From: Paenibacillus antri
Lineage (GTDB): Bacteria; Bacillota; Bacilli; Paenibacillales; YIM-B00363
Assembly (NCBI RefSeq): GCF_005765165.1
Contig: NZ_VCIW01000006.1
Span: forward strand, 247,895 to 311,894
Direction of reading: 5' to 3'
DNA: 64,000 nt
In this document: one piece after another, positions 7,994 to 16,762 of the stretch
Layout: each line of letters starts with the position of its first letter
Position numbering within the stretch: position 1 is the stretch's first letter
Position numbers and translations under genes: made by a program
Notes under the pieces: model-generated
The model's input: only the letters and a program-made list of their open reading frames with translations
The model's database searches: none
What the model was told of the DNA's origin: nothing

Positions 7994-10900
7994 ATGAAGC
8001 GGAACAAGGTATGGGCCAGGTGGACGAGCCTTGCGCTGGCCGCGGCGGTCTCGGCGTCGCCGCTGTCGCCGGCGGCCGTGCCGGCGGCGAACGCGACGGG
8101 AGCGGGGCATCTAGTGATCAGCGAGGTATACGGAGGGGGAGGAAATAGCGGATCGACATGGAGGAGCGATTTCATCGAGCTGTACAATCCGACGGAGACA
8201 GCCGTTAACGTAACGGGTTGGACCGTGCAGTACGCGTCGTCCTCCGGCAGCTTCAGCTTGGCGTCGAATATGTATGTCGAGCTGTCCGGGATCGTCGCGC
8301 CTCACGGGTATTATCTCGTGAAGGCCGCCGACGGCAGCGGCGGCACCGTCTCGCTGCCGGCGCCGGACGACGAAGGCGGCATCGCGATGGCGGCGGGGAG
8401 CGGCAAGGTGGCGCTCGTCTCGAACGGCGAGGCGATTACGGGGAAGGACGACCCGGACGTCGTCGACTTCGTCGGCTACGGCGGCGCGGGCGCGTACGAG
8501 GGAAGCGGCGGGACGCCGACGCCTTCGAGCTCGGTCAGCGCGCAGCGCAAGAGCGACGCGGCGGGGTACGTGCCGGGACAAGGCAACGGCTTCGACACGA
8601 ACGATAACAGAGCCGACTTCTTCACCGCCGCTCCGACGCCGCGAAACGCCGCTTCGCCCGCGGAGCCGCCGCTCGGCGACGACGTCGTGGCGGGCGTTAC
8701 GGCGACGCCGGCGCCGGGCGCGGTCGAACGAGGGACGGAGGTCGCGCTGAGCAGCGCCACCGTCACGGCGGCCGTGTATTACAGCGTCTATGCGCCGGAC
8801 GGTACGCCTATCGTGACCGACGCGCTCTACGCGGGGCCGATCCCGATTACGCAGGCGACGACGATCGAAGCCTACGCGCAGAAGGGGGACGTGCGCAGCG
8901 AAGTAAGGACATTCGCCTACGACCTCATCGAGACGCTTTCGATCGCCGAGGCGAGGGCGCTGCCGGCGAACGCCGCCGCGACGATCGAAGGCGTCGTCAC
9001 CTACAAGGAGTCGGCCGGCGGCCAGAACAACCTGTACGTGCAGGACGAGACGGCGGGCATCGTCGTCCGGGGCGCGAATTTGACGCCGAACCCGGGGGAC
9101 CGCATCCGCGTATCGGGGACGATGACCGACTATTTCGGACTGGCGCAGCTGCAGACCGCAGCCGGCCAATCGACCGTCCTGACGCCGCAGGCGGGCGTTC
9201 CGGCGCCGACCGTCGTCGACTCGCGCGGGTTCGCCGAGCCGAACGAGGCGCGGCTCGTAAAGCTGGAGTCCGCGACGATCGGGGCGGGCAACGAGTTTAA
9301 CGAGTATACGATTCAAGACGAATACGGCACGGCGATCGTGAAGTCCGGCTGGATCGAATCCGGAAAGACGTACGATCAGATCGTCGGCGTTCTGACGTAT
9401 TCCTTCGGCAATTACATGCTCCTTCCGCGCAACCGGTTCGACGTCATCGAGAAGACGTTCTCCGTCATCGCGGAGACGCCGCCGGGCATCGTGCCGCCGG
9501 GCACGGGCATCGCGCTGTTCTCGCCGCAGCCGGGAGCGGCCGTCTATTACACGACGGACGGCTCCGCGCCGACGCCGGAGACGGGGACGCCGTACGCGGG
9601 GCCGATCGTCGTCGGCGACGACGACGAGCTGACGATCCGCGCGATCGCCGCGGTCGACGGCATGGCGAGCGACGTCTATACGTTCCATTACGTAAAGCAA
9701 CAAACGTACGAAGGCCTCGCCATCCACGACGTGCAATCGGCGGGTCACGTCTCCCCGTTCGCGGGGCATAAGGTGAACGATCTGGAGGGCATCGTCACGC
9801 AGCGGGTCGGCACGGGTAAGTTTTACATGCAGACGGTCCCCGGCCAAGAAGACGGAGACGTCCGGACGTCGGAAGCGATTCTGGTGTACTCCTCGTACAG
9901 CGTGGCGCCGGGCGACCGCGTGCTCGTCGACGGAACGGTCGAGGAGCGGAAGGAAGAGGGCTACGACGATGCGAACGACCTGCTGACGACGGCGATCGGC
10001 TCGGCGTTCGTCTCCCGGACGAGCCGCGGGAACGAGCTGCCGGCGCCGGTCGCGCTGGAGCGGGACCGCGTCATTCCGAAGTCGATCGTGGACAACGACG
10101 GGATGACCGTTTTCGATCCGGAGGAAGACGCCCTTGATTTCTACGAAAGCTTGGAGTCGATGCGCCTCGAGCTGCGGGACGCCCGCGTCGTAGGGCCGCT
10201 CCATTTCGAAATTCCGGTCGTGCTCGGCGACCAGCCGGGCGAGACGATGACGCCGAACGGCGGCATTCTGCTCGCCGGCGAAGACATTAACCCGCAGCGC
10301 GTGCTGGTGAAGAAGGAAGTCGACGGCTATAAGACGGGGGACCGGTTCCTCGCGCCGATCGTCGGCGTGCTCGGCTACGATTACAGCAACTTCAAGGTCA
10401 TTCCGGAAGGCAATCTGCCTGCGGCGGAAAAGGGTGCGGCAACGCGCGAGCGAACCTCGATCGTTTTCGATGAAGACAAACTGACGATCGCCGGGTTCAA
10501 TATCGAAAACTTCTGGGATAACCCGAGCGCGGCGGGCGCGGAGAAGAAGCGCAAAATCGCGTCGGCGATTGTCGAACATCTGAACGCCCCCGATATTATC
10601 GGTCTTATCGAAGTGCAGGATAATAACGGGCAGACGGACGACGGCACGACCGACGCGAGCAAGAGCTACGAGGCGCTGATCGCGTCGGTCGCGGCGGCGG
10701 GCGGACCGACGTACGCATATACGGACATCGCGCCGGAGAACAACCGAGACGGCGGAGCGACCGGCGGCAACATTCGCGTCGGGTATTTGTACAATCCGGA
10801 CCGGGTGACGCTGACGGAGAAGCCTCGCGGCGATGCGACGACCGCGGTCGCCTATGACAAGAAGAACGGGTTGTCGCATAACCCGGGACGAATCGCGCCG

Positions 10901-11473
10901 ACGAACGACGCGTTCGACAGCTCCCGCAAGCCGCTCGCCGCCGAATTCGAGTTCAAGGGCGAGCGCGTGATCGTCGTCAACAACCACTTCAACTCGAAGG
11001 GCGGAGACGAGGCGCCGTTCGGCGCGATCCAGCCGCTGCCGCCGATCCTTGCCAGCGAAACGCAGCGCCAAACAATCGCGAACGTCGTGAACGACTTCGT
11101 CGCCGGCGTGCTGAAGGAGGACCATAAGGCGAACGTCGTGCTGCTGGGGGACTTCAACGACTTCCAATTTTCCAAGACGCTTGAAATACTGAAGGGCGAC
11201 GAGCTCGTCAACCTGGTGGACCTGCTTCCGCTCCCGGAACGCTACTCCTACGTGTACCAAGGAAACTCGCAGACGCTTGATCACGTGCTCGTGACCGAAC
11301 GGCTCGCGCCCGCGACGACGCTGGACATCGTCCACATCAACGCGGATTTCAGCGAACGGGACGGCCGCGTCAGCGACCACGATCCGCTGCTCGTCCAGTT
11401 GGATCTGTTCGCGAGAGGCGTCGGCAACGGCGCTGGGCAAGGCTACGGCAACGGCAAAGGCACGAAGAAATAA
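7994..11473 (+). CDS. Secreted multidomain nuclease: lamin-tail, OB-like, chitobiase-type and endonuclease/exonuclease/phosphatase domains
   Basis: 1,159 residues. A signal peptide (1 to about 32) ends near VPAANA. A lamin-tail domain follows (about 35-150, LVISEVYGGGGN). Two chitobiase-type beta-sandwich segments (about 215-290 and 470-540, each with AAVYYS or AAVYYTTDG) flank an OB-like domain of the YhcR type. The C-terminal catalytic domain (about 830-1140) is an EEP nuclease with the whole motif set: GFNIENFW, GLIEVQ, NNHFNSKGGDE, LLGDFND, LDHVLVT and SDHDPLLV. It probably degrades extracellular DNA or RNA for phosphate and nucleosides. The ATG at 7994 has GGAGAGAGG; a TTG at 7925 is in frame but lacks such a site and would extend the signal peptide. 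Confidence 0.9.
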   Translation: MKRNKVWARWTSLALAAAVSASPLSPAAVPAANATGAGHLVISEVYGGGGNSGSTWRSDFIELYNPTETAVNVTGWTVQYASSSGSFSLASNMYVELSGIVAPHGYYLVKAADGSGGTVSLPAPDDEGGIAMAAGSGKVALVSNGEAITGKDDPDVVDFVGYGGAGAYEGSGGTPTPSSSVSAQRKSDAAGYVPGQGNGFDTNDNRADFFTAAPTPRNAASPAEPPLGDDVVAGVTATPAPGAVERGTEVALSSATVTAAVYYSVYAPDGTPIVTDALYAGPIPITQATTIEAYAQKGDVRSEVRTFAYDLIETLSIAEARALPANAAATIEGVVTYKESAGGQNNLYVQDETAGIVVRGANLTPNPGDRIRVSGTMTDYFGLAQLQTAAGQSTVLTPQAGVPAPTVVDSRGFAEPNEARLVKLESATIGAGNEFNEYTIQDEYGTAIVKSGWIESGKTYDQIVGVLTYSFGNYMLLPRNRFDVIEKTFSVIAETPPGIVPPGTGIALFSPQPGAAVYYTTDGSAPTPETGTPYAGPIVVGDDDELTIRAIAAVDGMASDVYTFHYVKQQTYEGLAIHDVQSAGHVSPFAGHKVNDLEGIVTQRVGTGKFYMQTVPGQEDGDVRTSEAILVYSSYSVAPGDRVLVDGTVEERKEEGYDDANDLLTTAIGSAFVSRTSRGNELPAPVALERDRVIPKSIVDNDGMTVFDPEEDALDFYESLESMRLELRDARVVGPLHFEIPVVLGDQPGETMTPNGGILLAGEDINPQRVLVKKEVDGYKTGDRFLAPIVGVLGYDYSNFKVIPEGNLPAAEKGAATRERTSIVFDEDKLTIAGFNIENFWDNPSAAGAEKKRKIASAIVEHLNAPDIIGLIEVQDNNGQTDDGTTDASKSYEALIASVAAAGGPTYAYTDIAPENNRDGGATGGNIRVGYLYNPDRVTLTEKPRGDATTAVAYDKKNGLSHNPGRIAPTNDAFDSSRKPLAAEFEFKGERVIVVNNHFNSKGGDEAPFGAIQPLPPILASETQRQTIANVVNDFVAGVLKEDHKANVVLLGDFNDFQFSKTLEILKGDELVNLVDLLPLPERYSYVYQGNSQTLDHVLVTERLAPATTLDIVHINADFSERDGRVSDHDPLLVQLDLFARGVGNGAGQGYGNGKGTKK

Positions 11474-11487
11474 CCGCGAACACGAAA

Positions 11488-11522
11488 ATACGCCCTCCGG
11501 ACTTAGCGTCCAGAGGGCGTAT
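11488..11522 (-). terminator. Hairpin terminator between convergent genes
   Basis: ATACGCCCTC and GAGGGCGTAT form a perfect 10-bp stem. On the minus strand the stem runs straight into TTTTCG, so it ends the small Cys-rich gene, whose TAA lies in the loop. It may also slow transcription leaving the nuclease gene, though the plus-strand T-run is poor. Confidence 0.8.
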
Positions 11523-11811
11523 TCGGTTCTAAGGAAGGAGCGCGGTTCTTGTATTCTCCGCAGTCCAGGCAGCTTTCCACGTTGATCTTCCGCATATAGC
11601 ACAGATCGTTCGATTTCCCGCAATAGATCGGGGCGTCGTCGGCGATATCGGTGGAAATCATAAGACAATGCTTGCACGATCCGACGAGAGCGGCGGTGAT
11701 GCGCAGCACCATAAGCCGCAGCGAGTCTTCGTCGTCCGTAAGCAGCAGCTCGGGATCGCTGCCGGACGAGCGAAGCGGTTGCAATGAATCGGAGTCTTCT
11801 AGCTTGTACAA
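11503..11811 (-). CDS. Small Cys-rich protein downstream of a c-di-GMP riboswitch
   Basis: 102 residues, no family recognised. Six Cys lie in the second half in the pattern C46-x2-C49, C64, C71, C81-x2-C84, which would suit a zinc or iron site; the N-terminal 30 residues are acidic. There is no signal peptide or membrane helix. The TTG start at 11811 is preceded at seven bases by GAGGGGG, and the stop codon lies in the loop of a terminator. The riboswitch about 75 nt upstream, in the same direction, makes this a probable c-di-GMP-controlled gene. A function in motility, biofilm or development would be usual for such targets, but nothing in the protein itself shows it. Confidence 0.7.
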   Translation of the reverse strand: MYKLEDSDSLQPLRSSGSDPELLLTDDEDSLRLMVLRITAALVGSCKHCLMISTDIADDAPIYCGKSNDLCYMRKINVESCLDCGEYKNRAPSLEPNTPSGR

Positions 11812-11818
11812 CGCCTTA

Positions 11819-11838
11819 CCCCCTCGCGCCCGCGAGGG
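11819..11838 (-). promoter_or_regulatory. Hairpin covering the ribosome-binding site of the Cys-rich gene
   Basis: CCCTCGCG (11821-11828) and CGCGAGGG (11831-11838) form a perfect 8-bp stem with a two-base loop. Most of the minus-strand Shine-Dalgarno sequence GAGGGGG (11819-11825) lies in this stem. This is what a translational on/off switch downstream of an aptamer looks like, and the riboswitch is the obvious controller. Confidence 0.65.
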
Positions 11839-11887
11839 AAAAACGCAATGCTTCCTTCAAACTAGACCCGCCTGTATGTCGTCCGTC

Positions 11888-11985
11888 TCTAGGGCGGCTT
11901 GGCGATCGTAGCTTCCGGCGGAAGCGGTAGACCCATAGCTTTGCGTCCTTCCCTTTCGGAAAAGTTTGCCGTGACCCTGTCCTAT
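11888..11985 (-). ncRNA. Cyclic di-GMP-I (GEMM) riboswitch
   Basis: Read on the minus strand, the sequence runs AGGGTCACGGCAAAC, a CTTTTCC-GAAA-GGGAAGG hairpin with a GNRA tetraloop, then GGACGCAAAGC, then a third helix with TTCC-GCC-GGAA. The GGCAAAC, GAAA and ACGCAAAGC elements in this order and spacing are the diagnostic core of GEMM-I aptamers. It lies 5' of the small Cys-rich gene. Edges are approximate to about 5 nt. No other gene on the minus strand could be its target. Confidence 0.87.
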
Positions 11986-12090
11986 GCGCTCGCTTGCGGA
12001 TGCACGTTCGGTGTCTCCTACTAAATTACCATTACAATACCATAAGTTGGAACCTTCGGTCACTACTATTTTTGCGATTTGCAAAACCTT

Positions 12091-12137
12091 AAAAATACGA
12101 ACTATATCTCATGACGGTCGGGGAATGTTCGCTTTTT
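12091..12137 (+). promoter_or_regulatory. PurR double operator (two PurBoxes in inverted orientation)
   Basis: AAAAATACGAACTAT at 12091-12105 and its inverted partner GAATGTTCGCTTTTT at 12123-12137 both match the Bacillus PurBox core CGAAC with flanking A/T. Two oppositely oriented boxes just upstream of the promoter are how PurR, antagonised by PRPP, represses the pur operon in B. subtilis. I infer the same control here. Confidence 0.8.
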
Positions 12138-12140
12138 ACG

Positions 12141-12170
12141 TTGACATTGCCATGTAAGCATTGGTACACT
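12141..12170 (+). promoter_or_regulatory. Promoter of the purine operon
   Basis: TTGACA (12141-12146) and TACACT (12165-12170) are separated by 18 bases, a good sigma-A promoter. It starts directly after the second PurBox, so PurR bound there would block RNA polymerase. Transcription should begin near 12177. Confidence 0.78.
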
Positions 12171-12208
12171 AAAGACGAAACGAAGAATTTACCGGAACGG
12201 CGACATAT

Positions 12209-12246
12209 GTCCTGGGGCTGCACGATGGCGCCCGGACTTTTGTTTT
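12209..12246 (+). terminator. Terminator-like hairpin in the purE leader
   Basis: GTCCTGGGGC pairs with GCGCCCGGAC (two mismatches), followed by TTTTGTTTT, about 35 nt after the predicted transcription start. In B. subtilis the corresponding leader has a guanine riboswitch, but the core of that aptamer is not visible here and there is little room for one. The hairpin may give constitutive or otherwise controlled attenuation. Confidence 0.55.
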
Positions 12247-12298
12247 GTAAGCGCGGCATGCGTACCTATATTATACGAAGCGAAGGAGTGCTTAAATC

Positions 12299-12790
12299 GT
12301 GTCAACACCGATCGTCGGCGTCGTCATGGGCAGCAAATCCGACTGGGAAACGATGAAGCTCGCGTGCGATATGCTGGAGGCGCTCGGCGTCCCGTACGAG
12401 AAGCGCGTCGTCTCCGCCCACCGCACGCCGGATCTGATGTTTACGTATGCGGAGCAAGCCCGCGAGCGGGGGCTCAAGGTCATTATCGCGGGAGCGGGCG
12501 GCGCGGCGCATCTGCCGGGCATGATCGCGGCGAAGACGGAGCTGCCGGTCATCGGCGTGCCGGTGCAATCCAAGGCGCTGAGCGGGCTCGACTCGCTGCT
12601 GTCGATCGTGCAGATGCCGGCAGGCGTGCCGGTGGCGACGGTCGCGATCGGCGCGGCGGGAGCGACGAACGCGGGGCTGCTCGCGGCGCAGATCGTAGGC
12701 GCGTACGACCCGGAGGTCGCGGCGCGGCTTGCGGCGCGGCGGGAGAATACCCGCGCGGAAGTGGAATCGATCGGCGATAACCTGCCGTAA
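12299..12790 (+). CDS. purE: N5-carboxyaminoimidazole ribonucleotide mutase
   Basis: 163 residues, normal length for class I PurE. It interconverts N5-CAIR and CAIR in de novo purine synthesis, in partnership with PurK. Visible motifs are GSKSDWETM near the N-terminus, SAHRTP with the catalytic His at residue 41, and [11 protein letters not shown]. The start is GTG with GAAGGAG upstream. It is the first gene of the operon, 123 nt from the predicted transcription start, and purK follows 19 nt after its stop. Confidence 0.97.
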   Translation: MSTPIVGVVMGSKSDWETMKLACDMLEALGVPYEKRVVSAHRTPDLMFTYAEQARERGLKVIIAGAGGAAHLPGMIAAKTELPVIGVPVQSKALSGLDSLLSIVQMPAGVPVATVAIGAAGATNAGLLAAQIVGAYDPEVAARLAARRENTRAEVESIGDNLP

Positions 12791-12809
12791 ATTGGAGAAT
12801 ACTATCGAC

Positions 12810-13976
12810 ATGGAAACTTCTAACATGAGACGAATTTTGCCGGGCGCGACGATCGGCGTGCTCGGCGGCGGCCAGCTCGGCCGCATGTTGGCGCTGAAGG
12901 GACGCGAGATGGGGTACCGGTTCGCGACGCTCGATCCGACGCCGGATTCGCCGTGCGGACAAGTGTCCGACCGGCAGGTGACGGCGCATTACGGAGACGA
13001 GGGCGCGGCGCGGGAGCTCGGGCGCATCGCGGACGTCATTACGTACGAGTTCGAAAATGTGAACGCCGGCGTCGCGGCCGTGCTCGAGCGCGAGTCGTAC
13101 GTCCCGCAGGGCAGCGAGCTGCTGCGCACGACGCAGCACCGGCTGCGCGAGAAGCGGGCGGTCGAAGCCGCGGGCGTGCCGGTGGCGCCGTATCGCGAGA
13201 TCCAGGCGATCGCCGATCTGCGCGAGGCGCTGCAGGCGTTCGGCGCGCCGTGCGTGCTGAAGACGGCGACCGGCGGCTACGACGGCAAGGGGCAGTTCGT
13301 CATTCGGCGCATCGAACAAGCGGCCGAAGCGTTCACGTCGCTCGGCGGCGGGAACGTCGAGCTGATCGTCGAGCAGTTCGTCGACTTCGAGCGCGAACTG
13401 TCGGTCGTCGCGGCGCGGGGGACGGACGGCGAGGTGCGGACGTTCCCCCCGGCGTGGAACGTGCATGTGAACGGCGTGCTGCACACGTCGACGGCGGCGC
13501 CGGGGCTCATCCCGGCCGACGTCGACGCCCGCGCGCGCAAGATGGCGGCGGACATCGCCGCCTCGCTGAACGTCGTCGGCCTCATCGCCGTCGAGATGTT
13601 CCTGAAGGCGGACGGTACGCTGTACGTCAACGAGCTGGCGCCGCGGCCTCATAACTCGGGCCACTACTCGATGGACGCCTGCACCGCGTCGCAATTCGAG
13701 CTTCATCTGCGAGCCGTCTGCGGCTTGCCGCTGCCGGAGCCGAAGCTGCTGACGCCGGTCGTCATGGTCAACGTGCTCGGCGAGCACGTCGCGCCGCTGC
13801 TGCGGTGGATGGAAGCGGGCGGCGAGCGGACGCTGCCGGAAGGCGTGGACGCGAAGCTTCATCTCTACGGCAAGGCGGAATCGAAGCCGGGCCGCAAGAT
13901 GGGGCACGTGAACCTGCTGACCGACGACCCGGACAAAGCGCTGCGCTGGATCGAGACGTGCGGGATTTGGACGTAG
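12810..13976 (+). CDS. purK: N5-carboxyaminoimidazole ribonucleotide synthase
   Basis: 388 residues. This ATP-grasp enzyme carboxylates AIR with bicarbonate and ATP to give N5-CAIR for PurE. The N-terminus has IGVLGGGQLGRMLA, followed by the ATP-grasp block KTATGGYDGKGQ and the metal-binding NELAPRPHNSGHY. The ATG at 12810 was chosen because GGAG lies upstream (13-nt spacing, rather long); an ATG at 12825 would give a start closer to the conserved GATIGVLGG but has no ribosome-binding site. Confidence 0.95.
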   Translation: METSNMRRILPGATIGVLGGGQLGRMLALKGREMGYRFATLDPTPDSPCGQVSDRQVTAHYGDEGAARELGRIADVITYEFENVNAGVAAVLERESYVPQGSELLRTTQHRLREKRAVEAAGVPVAPYREIQAIADLREALQAFGAPCVLKTATGGYDGKGQFVIRRIEQAAEAFTSLGGGNVELIVEQFVDFERELSVVAARGTDGEVRTFPPAWNVHVNGVLHTSTAAPGLIPADVDARARKMAADIAASLNVVGLIAVEMFLKADGTLYVNELAPRPHNSGHYSMDACTASQFELHLRAVCGLPLPEPKLLTPVVMVNVLGEHVAPLLRWMEAGGERTLPEGVDAKLHLYGKAESKPGRKMGHVNLLTDDPDKALRWIETCGIWT

Positions 13977-14009
13977 CCGGACGCCCGGTTCGCGGGCCGC
14001 GCCGAAAGA

Positions 14010-14190
14010 AACTGCAAATGTGCAGGTATTACGGGGAACATGGGCGGAAAAAGGCCGAATAACTGCGAAAATACATCTAATTGAGCGAAACCCTCTTTCA
14101 ACCGCAAAAATAGATGCACTTTCGCAGTTAAATGACGGGCGGAGGTCGCTAGCGATGGAAATAAATGCAGTTTTGCAGGCTAGCGGCAGA
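14010..14190 (+). repeat. Short GCA/TGC palindromic repeats between purK and purB
   Basis: At least four related units fill the 254-nt gap: ACTGCAAATGTGCAGG near 14011, AATAACTGCGAAAATACATC near 14060, AAATAGATGCACTTTCGCAG near 14109 and AAATAAATGCAGTTTTGCAG near 14160. Each contains a TGCA-type inverted repeat around a short A/T core. The same family recurs between purH and purD. Confidence 0.75.
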
Positions 14191-14230
14191 AGGCCGTACG
14201 ATTGCAGATAGACGGAGGAGGAACCATACG

Positions 14231-15526
14231 ATGATCGAACGTTACACTCGGCCCGAGATGGCCGCGATCTGGACGGAGCAAAACAAGTTCCAAGCATGGC
14301 TCGAGGTGGAGCTCGCGGCGTGCGAGGCGTGGAGCGAGCTCGGCGTCATTCCGAAGGAGGACGTGGAGGCGCTGCGCGCGAAGGCGGGCTTCGATATCGA
14401 TCGGATTAGCGAGATCGAGTTGGAGACGCGCCACGACGTCATCGCGTTCACCCGCGCGGTATCCGAAACGGTCGGTCCGGAGCGGAAGTGGGTGCACTAC
14501 GGCCTGACGTCGACGGACGTCGTCGACACGGCGCTCGGCTACTTGCTGAAGCAAGCGAACGCCATTCTCGAAGCCGATATCATTCGATTCATCGACATCC
14601 TCAAGGAGCAAGCCGTTCGCTACAAGGACACCGCCATGATGGGCCGCACGCACGGCGTGCACGCGGAGCCGACGACGTTCGGGCTCAAGCTCGCCCTCTG
14701 GTACGAAGAGATGAAGCGGAACCTCGAGCGATTCCGACATGCGGCCGACGGCGTGCAGTTCGGGAAAATTTCCGGCGCGGTCGGCACGTACGCGAACATC
14801 GATCCGCACGTCGAAGCGTCCGTCTGCAAGAAGCTCGGCATCAAGCCGGCGCCGATCTCGACGCAGACGCTGCAGCGCGACCGTCACGCGGAATACATGG
14901 CGACGCTCGCGTTGGTCGCGACCTCGCTCGACAAGTTCGCGACGGAAATCCGGGCGCTGCAGAAGTCCGAGTTCCGCGAAGTGGAAGAGCCGTTCGCGAA
15001 GGGACAGAAGGGCTCGTCGGCGATGCCGCACAAGCGCAACCCGATCGGCTGCGAGAACATCTCGGGTCTCTCCCGCGTCATCCGCGGCCACATGATCACC
15101 GCGTACGAGAACGTGACGCTGTGGCATGAGCGCGATATCAGCCACTCGTCGGCGGAGCGCGTCATCCTGCCGGACGCGACGCAGCTGCTCAATTATATGC
15201 TGAACCGCCTCGGCAACATCATTAAGAACCTTACGGTGTTCCCGGAAAACATGAAGCGCAACATGGAGCGCACGTACGGCGTGCCGTTCTCCGGCCGCGT
15301 CATGACGAAGCTGATCGACAAGGGCTGGAGCCGCGAGCAGGCGTACGACACGGTGCAGCCGCGCGCGATGCAGGCGTGGGAGACGCAGCGCCAGTTCCGC
15401 GACATTATCGAGAACACGCCGGAAATTACGGCGGCGTTGTCCGCCGAAGAGATCGCCGACGCGTTCAATCCGAGCTGGCATCTGAAGCACGTCGACACGA
15501 TCTTCCGTCGGCTCGAGCTGATCTAA
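14231..15526 (+). CDS. purB: Adenylosuccinate lyase
   Basis: 431 residues, the usual Firmicute length. It cleaves SAICAR to AICAR and adenylosuccinate to AMP, releasing fumarate each time. The fumarase/aspartase-superfamily signature [10 protein letters not shown] is at about residues 262-271, with TSTDVVDTA and [14 protein letters not shown] (catalytic His near 141) before it. The ATG at 14231 has GGAGGAGGAACC upstream; the in-frame ATG at 14165 lies in repeat sequence and is rejected. purC follows 15 nt after the stop. Confidence 0.97.
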   Translation: MIERYTRPEMAAIWTEQNKFQAWLEVELAACEAWSELGVIPKEDVEALRAKAGFDIDRISEIELETRHDVIAFTRAVSETVGPERKWVHYGLTSTDVVDTALGYLLKQANAILEADIIRFIDILKEQAVRYKDTAMMGRTHGVHAEPTTFGLKLALWYEEMKRNLERFRHAADGVQFGKISGAVGTYANIDPHVEASVCKKLGIKPAPISTQTLQRDRHAEYMATLALVATSLDKFATEIRALQKSEFREVEEPFAKGQKGSSAMPHKRNPIGCENISGLSRVIRGHMITAYENVTLWHERDISHSSAERVILPDATQLLNYMLNRLGNIIKNLTVFPENMKRNMERTYGVPFSGRVMTKLIDKGWSREQAYDTVQPRAMQAWETQRQFRDIIENTPEITAALSAEEIADAFNPSWHLKHVDTIFRRLELI

Positions 15527-15541
15527 GGAGGCGCTACGATC

Positions 15542-16444
15542 GTGACCAACCAACTGCCCGAAGCGATCTCCACCGCGGTCCCGTACGTGCAGGCGCCGCT
15601 CGTTTATAAAGGAAAGGTTCGCGAGCTGTACGATCTTGGGGAACATTTCCTCATCGTCGTCACCGACCGCATCTCCGCCTTCGACTACATCTTAACCCCG
15701 GCCGTGCCGGATAAGGGCAACGTGCTGAACCGCATGAGCGTGCATTGGTTCGAGGAGACGAAGGGGATCGTCGCCAACCACCTCGTCCATGCGGACGTCG
15801 ACAAGCTCGGCGGTTACGCGACCGACAAGGAAGTCTTAAGAGACCGAGTCATGGTGACCAAGAAGGCTCGCCGCATCGACATCGAATGCGTCGTTCGCGG
15901 CTATCTCACCGGCGGCGGCTGGAGACAGTTCCAGAAGACCGGCGCGGTGAACGGCATCCCGTTAGACGCCGGCACGCGCAAGAACGCGCGGCTGCCGCAG
16001 CCGATCTTCACGCCGGCGGCGAAAAACGACGTCGGCCACGACGAAGACATCTCCTTCGAGGAGATGCAGCGTCAGGTCGGCGCGGAGCTAGCGGAGAAGC
16101 TGCGCGACGTCAGCATTCGGCTGTACGAGTACGCGCACGGCCGGTTGAAGGAACGCGGCATCATTCTCGCCGATTGCAAGTTCGAGTTCGGCTTGCTGGA
16201 CGGCGAGCTCATCCTGATCGACGAGCTGTTCACGCCGGATTCCTCGCGCTTTTGGGCCGAGGAAAACTACGCGCTCGACATCGAGATCGACTCGATGGAC
16301 AAGGAGCCGGTGCGCACGTACCTCGCGAACTCCGATTGGGACAAGGAGAGCGAGCCGGGCCCGCTGCCGGAGGCGGTCGTCGCGGAGACGACGAAGCGGT
16401 ACAGAGAAATTTATCGCCGGATTACCGGCGCCGAGCGATCGTAG
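15542..16444 (+). CDS. purC: SAICAR synthase, long form
   Basis: 300 residues, joining CAIR and aspartate with ATP to give SAICAR. It has the family signatures GKVRELYDLG, DRISAFDYI and DCKFEFGL with LIDELFTPDSSRFW. At 300 residues it is about 60 longer than the B. subtilis enzyme and resembles the longer type also known from other phyla (for example the yeast ADE1 class), with inserts such as the QPIFTPAAKNDVGHDE block. The start is GTG with AAGGAGG upstream. It has no overlap with purB, and a 69-nt gap to purS. Confidence 0.95.
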   Translation: MTNQLPEAISTAVPYVQAPLVYKGKVRELYDLGEHFLIVVTDRISAFDYILTPAVPDKGNVLNRMSVHWFEETKGIVANHLVHADVDKLGGYATDKEVLRDRVMVTKKARRIDIECVVRGYLTGGGWRQFQKTGAVNGIPLDAGTRKNARLPQPIFTPAAKNDVGHDEDISFEEMQRQVGAELAEKLRDVSIRLYEYAHGRLKERGIILADCKFEFGLLDGELILIDELFTPDSSRFWAEENYALDIEIDSMDKEPVRTYLANSDWDKESEPGPLPEAVVAETTKRYREIYRRITGAERS

Positions 16445-16513
16445 ATCGCGGCGAGATAAGCAAAGCATCGGAACCACGCGTTACCATTTTCTAGAGGAGG
16501 CTGGACGAGAGCC

Positions 16514-16759
16514 ATGAAAGCGACGGTATTCGTAACGGTGAAGGAAAACGTGCTCGACCCGCAAGGCAAGGCGGTGCAAGGCGCGCTGCATTCGATGGGC
16601 TTCGACGAAGTCGGCGAGGTGCGCATCGGCAAGTATATGGAGCTCAATCTCGATACGAACGATGCGTTGGTCGCCGAAGAACGCGTGCGCACGATGTGCG
16701 AGAAGCTGCTCGCGAACACGGTCATCGAGGACTACCGCTTCGAACTGAAAGGGGAGTAA
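16514..16759 (+). CDS. purS: Phosphoribosylformylglycinamidine synthase subunit PurS
   Basis: 81 residues, typical length. PurS bridges PurL and PurQ in the three-part FGAM synthase complex and is needed for ammonia channelling. The N-terminus KATVFVTVKENVLDPQGKAV and the middle GFDEVGEVRIGKYMEL are characteristic. AGAGGAGG precedes the ATG by about 14 bases; purQ starts 3 nt after its stop. Confidence 0.96.
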   Translation: MKATVFVTVKENVLDPQGKAVQGALHSMGFDEVGEVRIGKYMELNLDTNDALVAEERVRTMCEKLLANTVIEDYRFELKGE

Positions 16760-16762
16760 AGC

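Noticed and set aside
8111..11677. Open frame of nearly 1,190 codons on the minus strand opposite the secreted nuclease
   Set aside because: It is a shadow caused by the high GC content and codon usage of the plus-strand gene; its product is Arg-rich, without any recognisable domain, and it runs through the riboswitch-controlled small gene.
11857..12084. 75-codon open frame on the minus strand
   Set aside because: It overlaps the whole c-di-GMP riboswitch, whose structure explains the sequence better; no ribosome-binding site.
12091..12298. Guanine riboswitch before purE
   Set aside because: Expected by analogy with B. subtilis, but the conserved loop and junction sequences (TCTACC, ATATGG) are not present.
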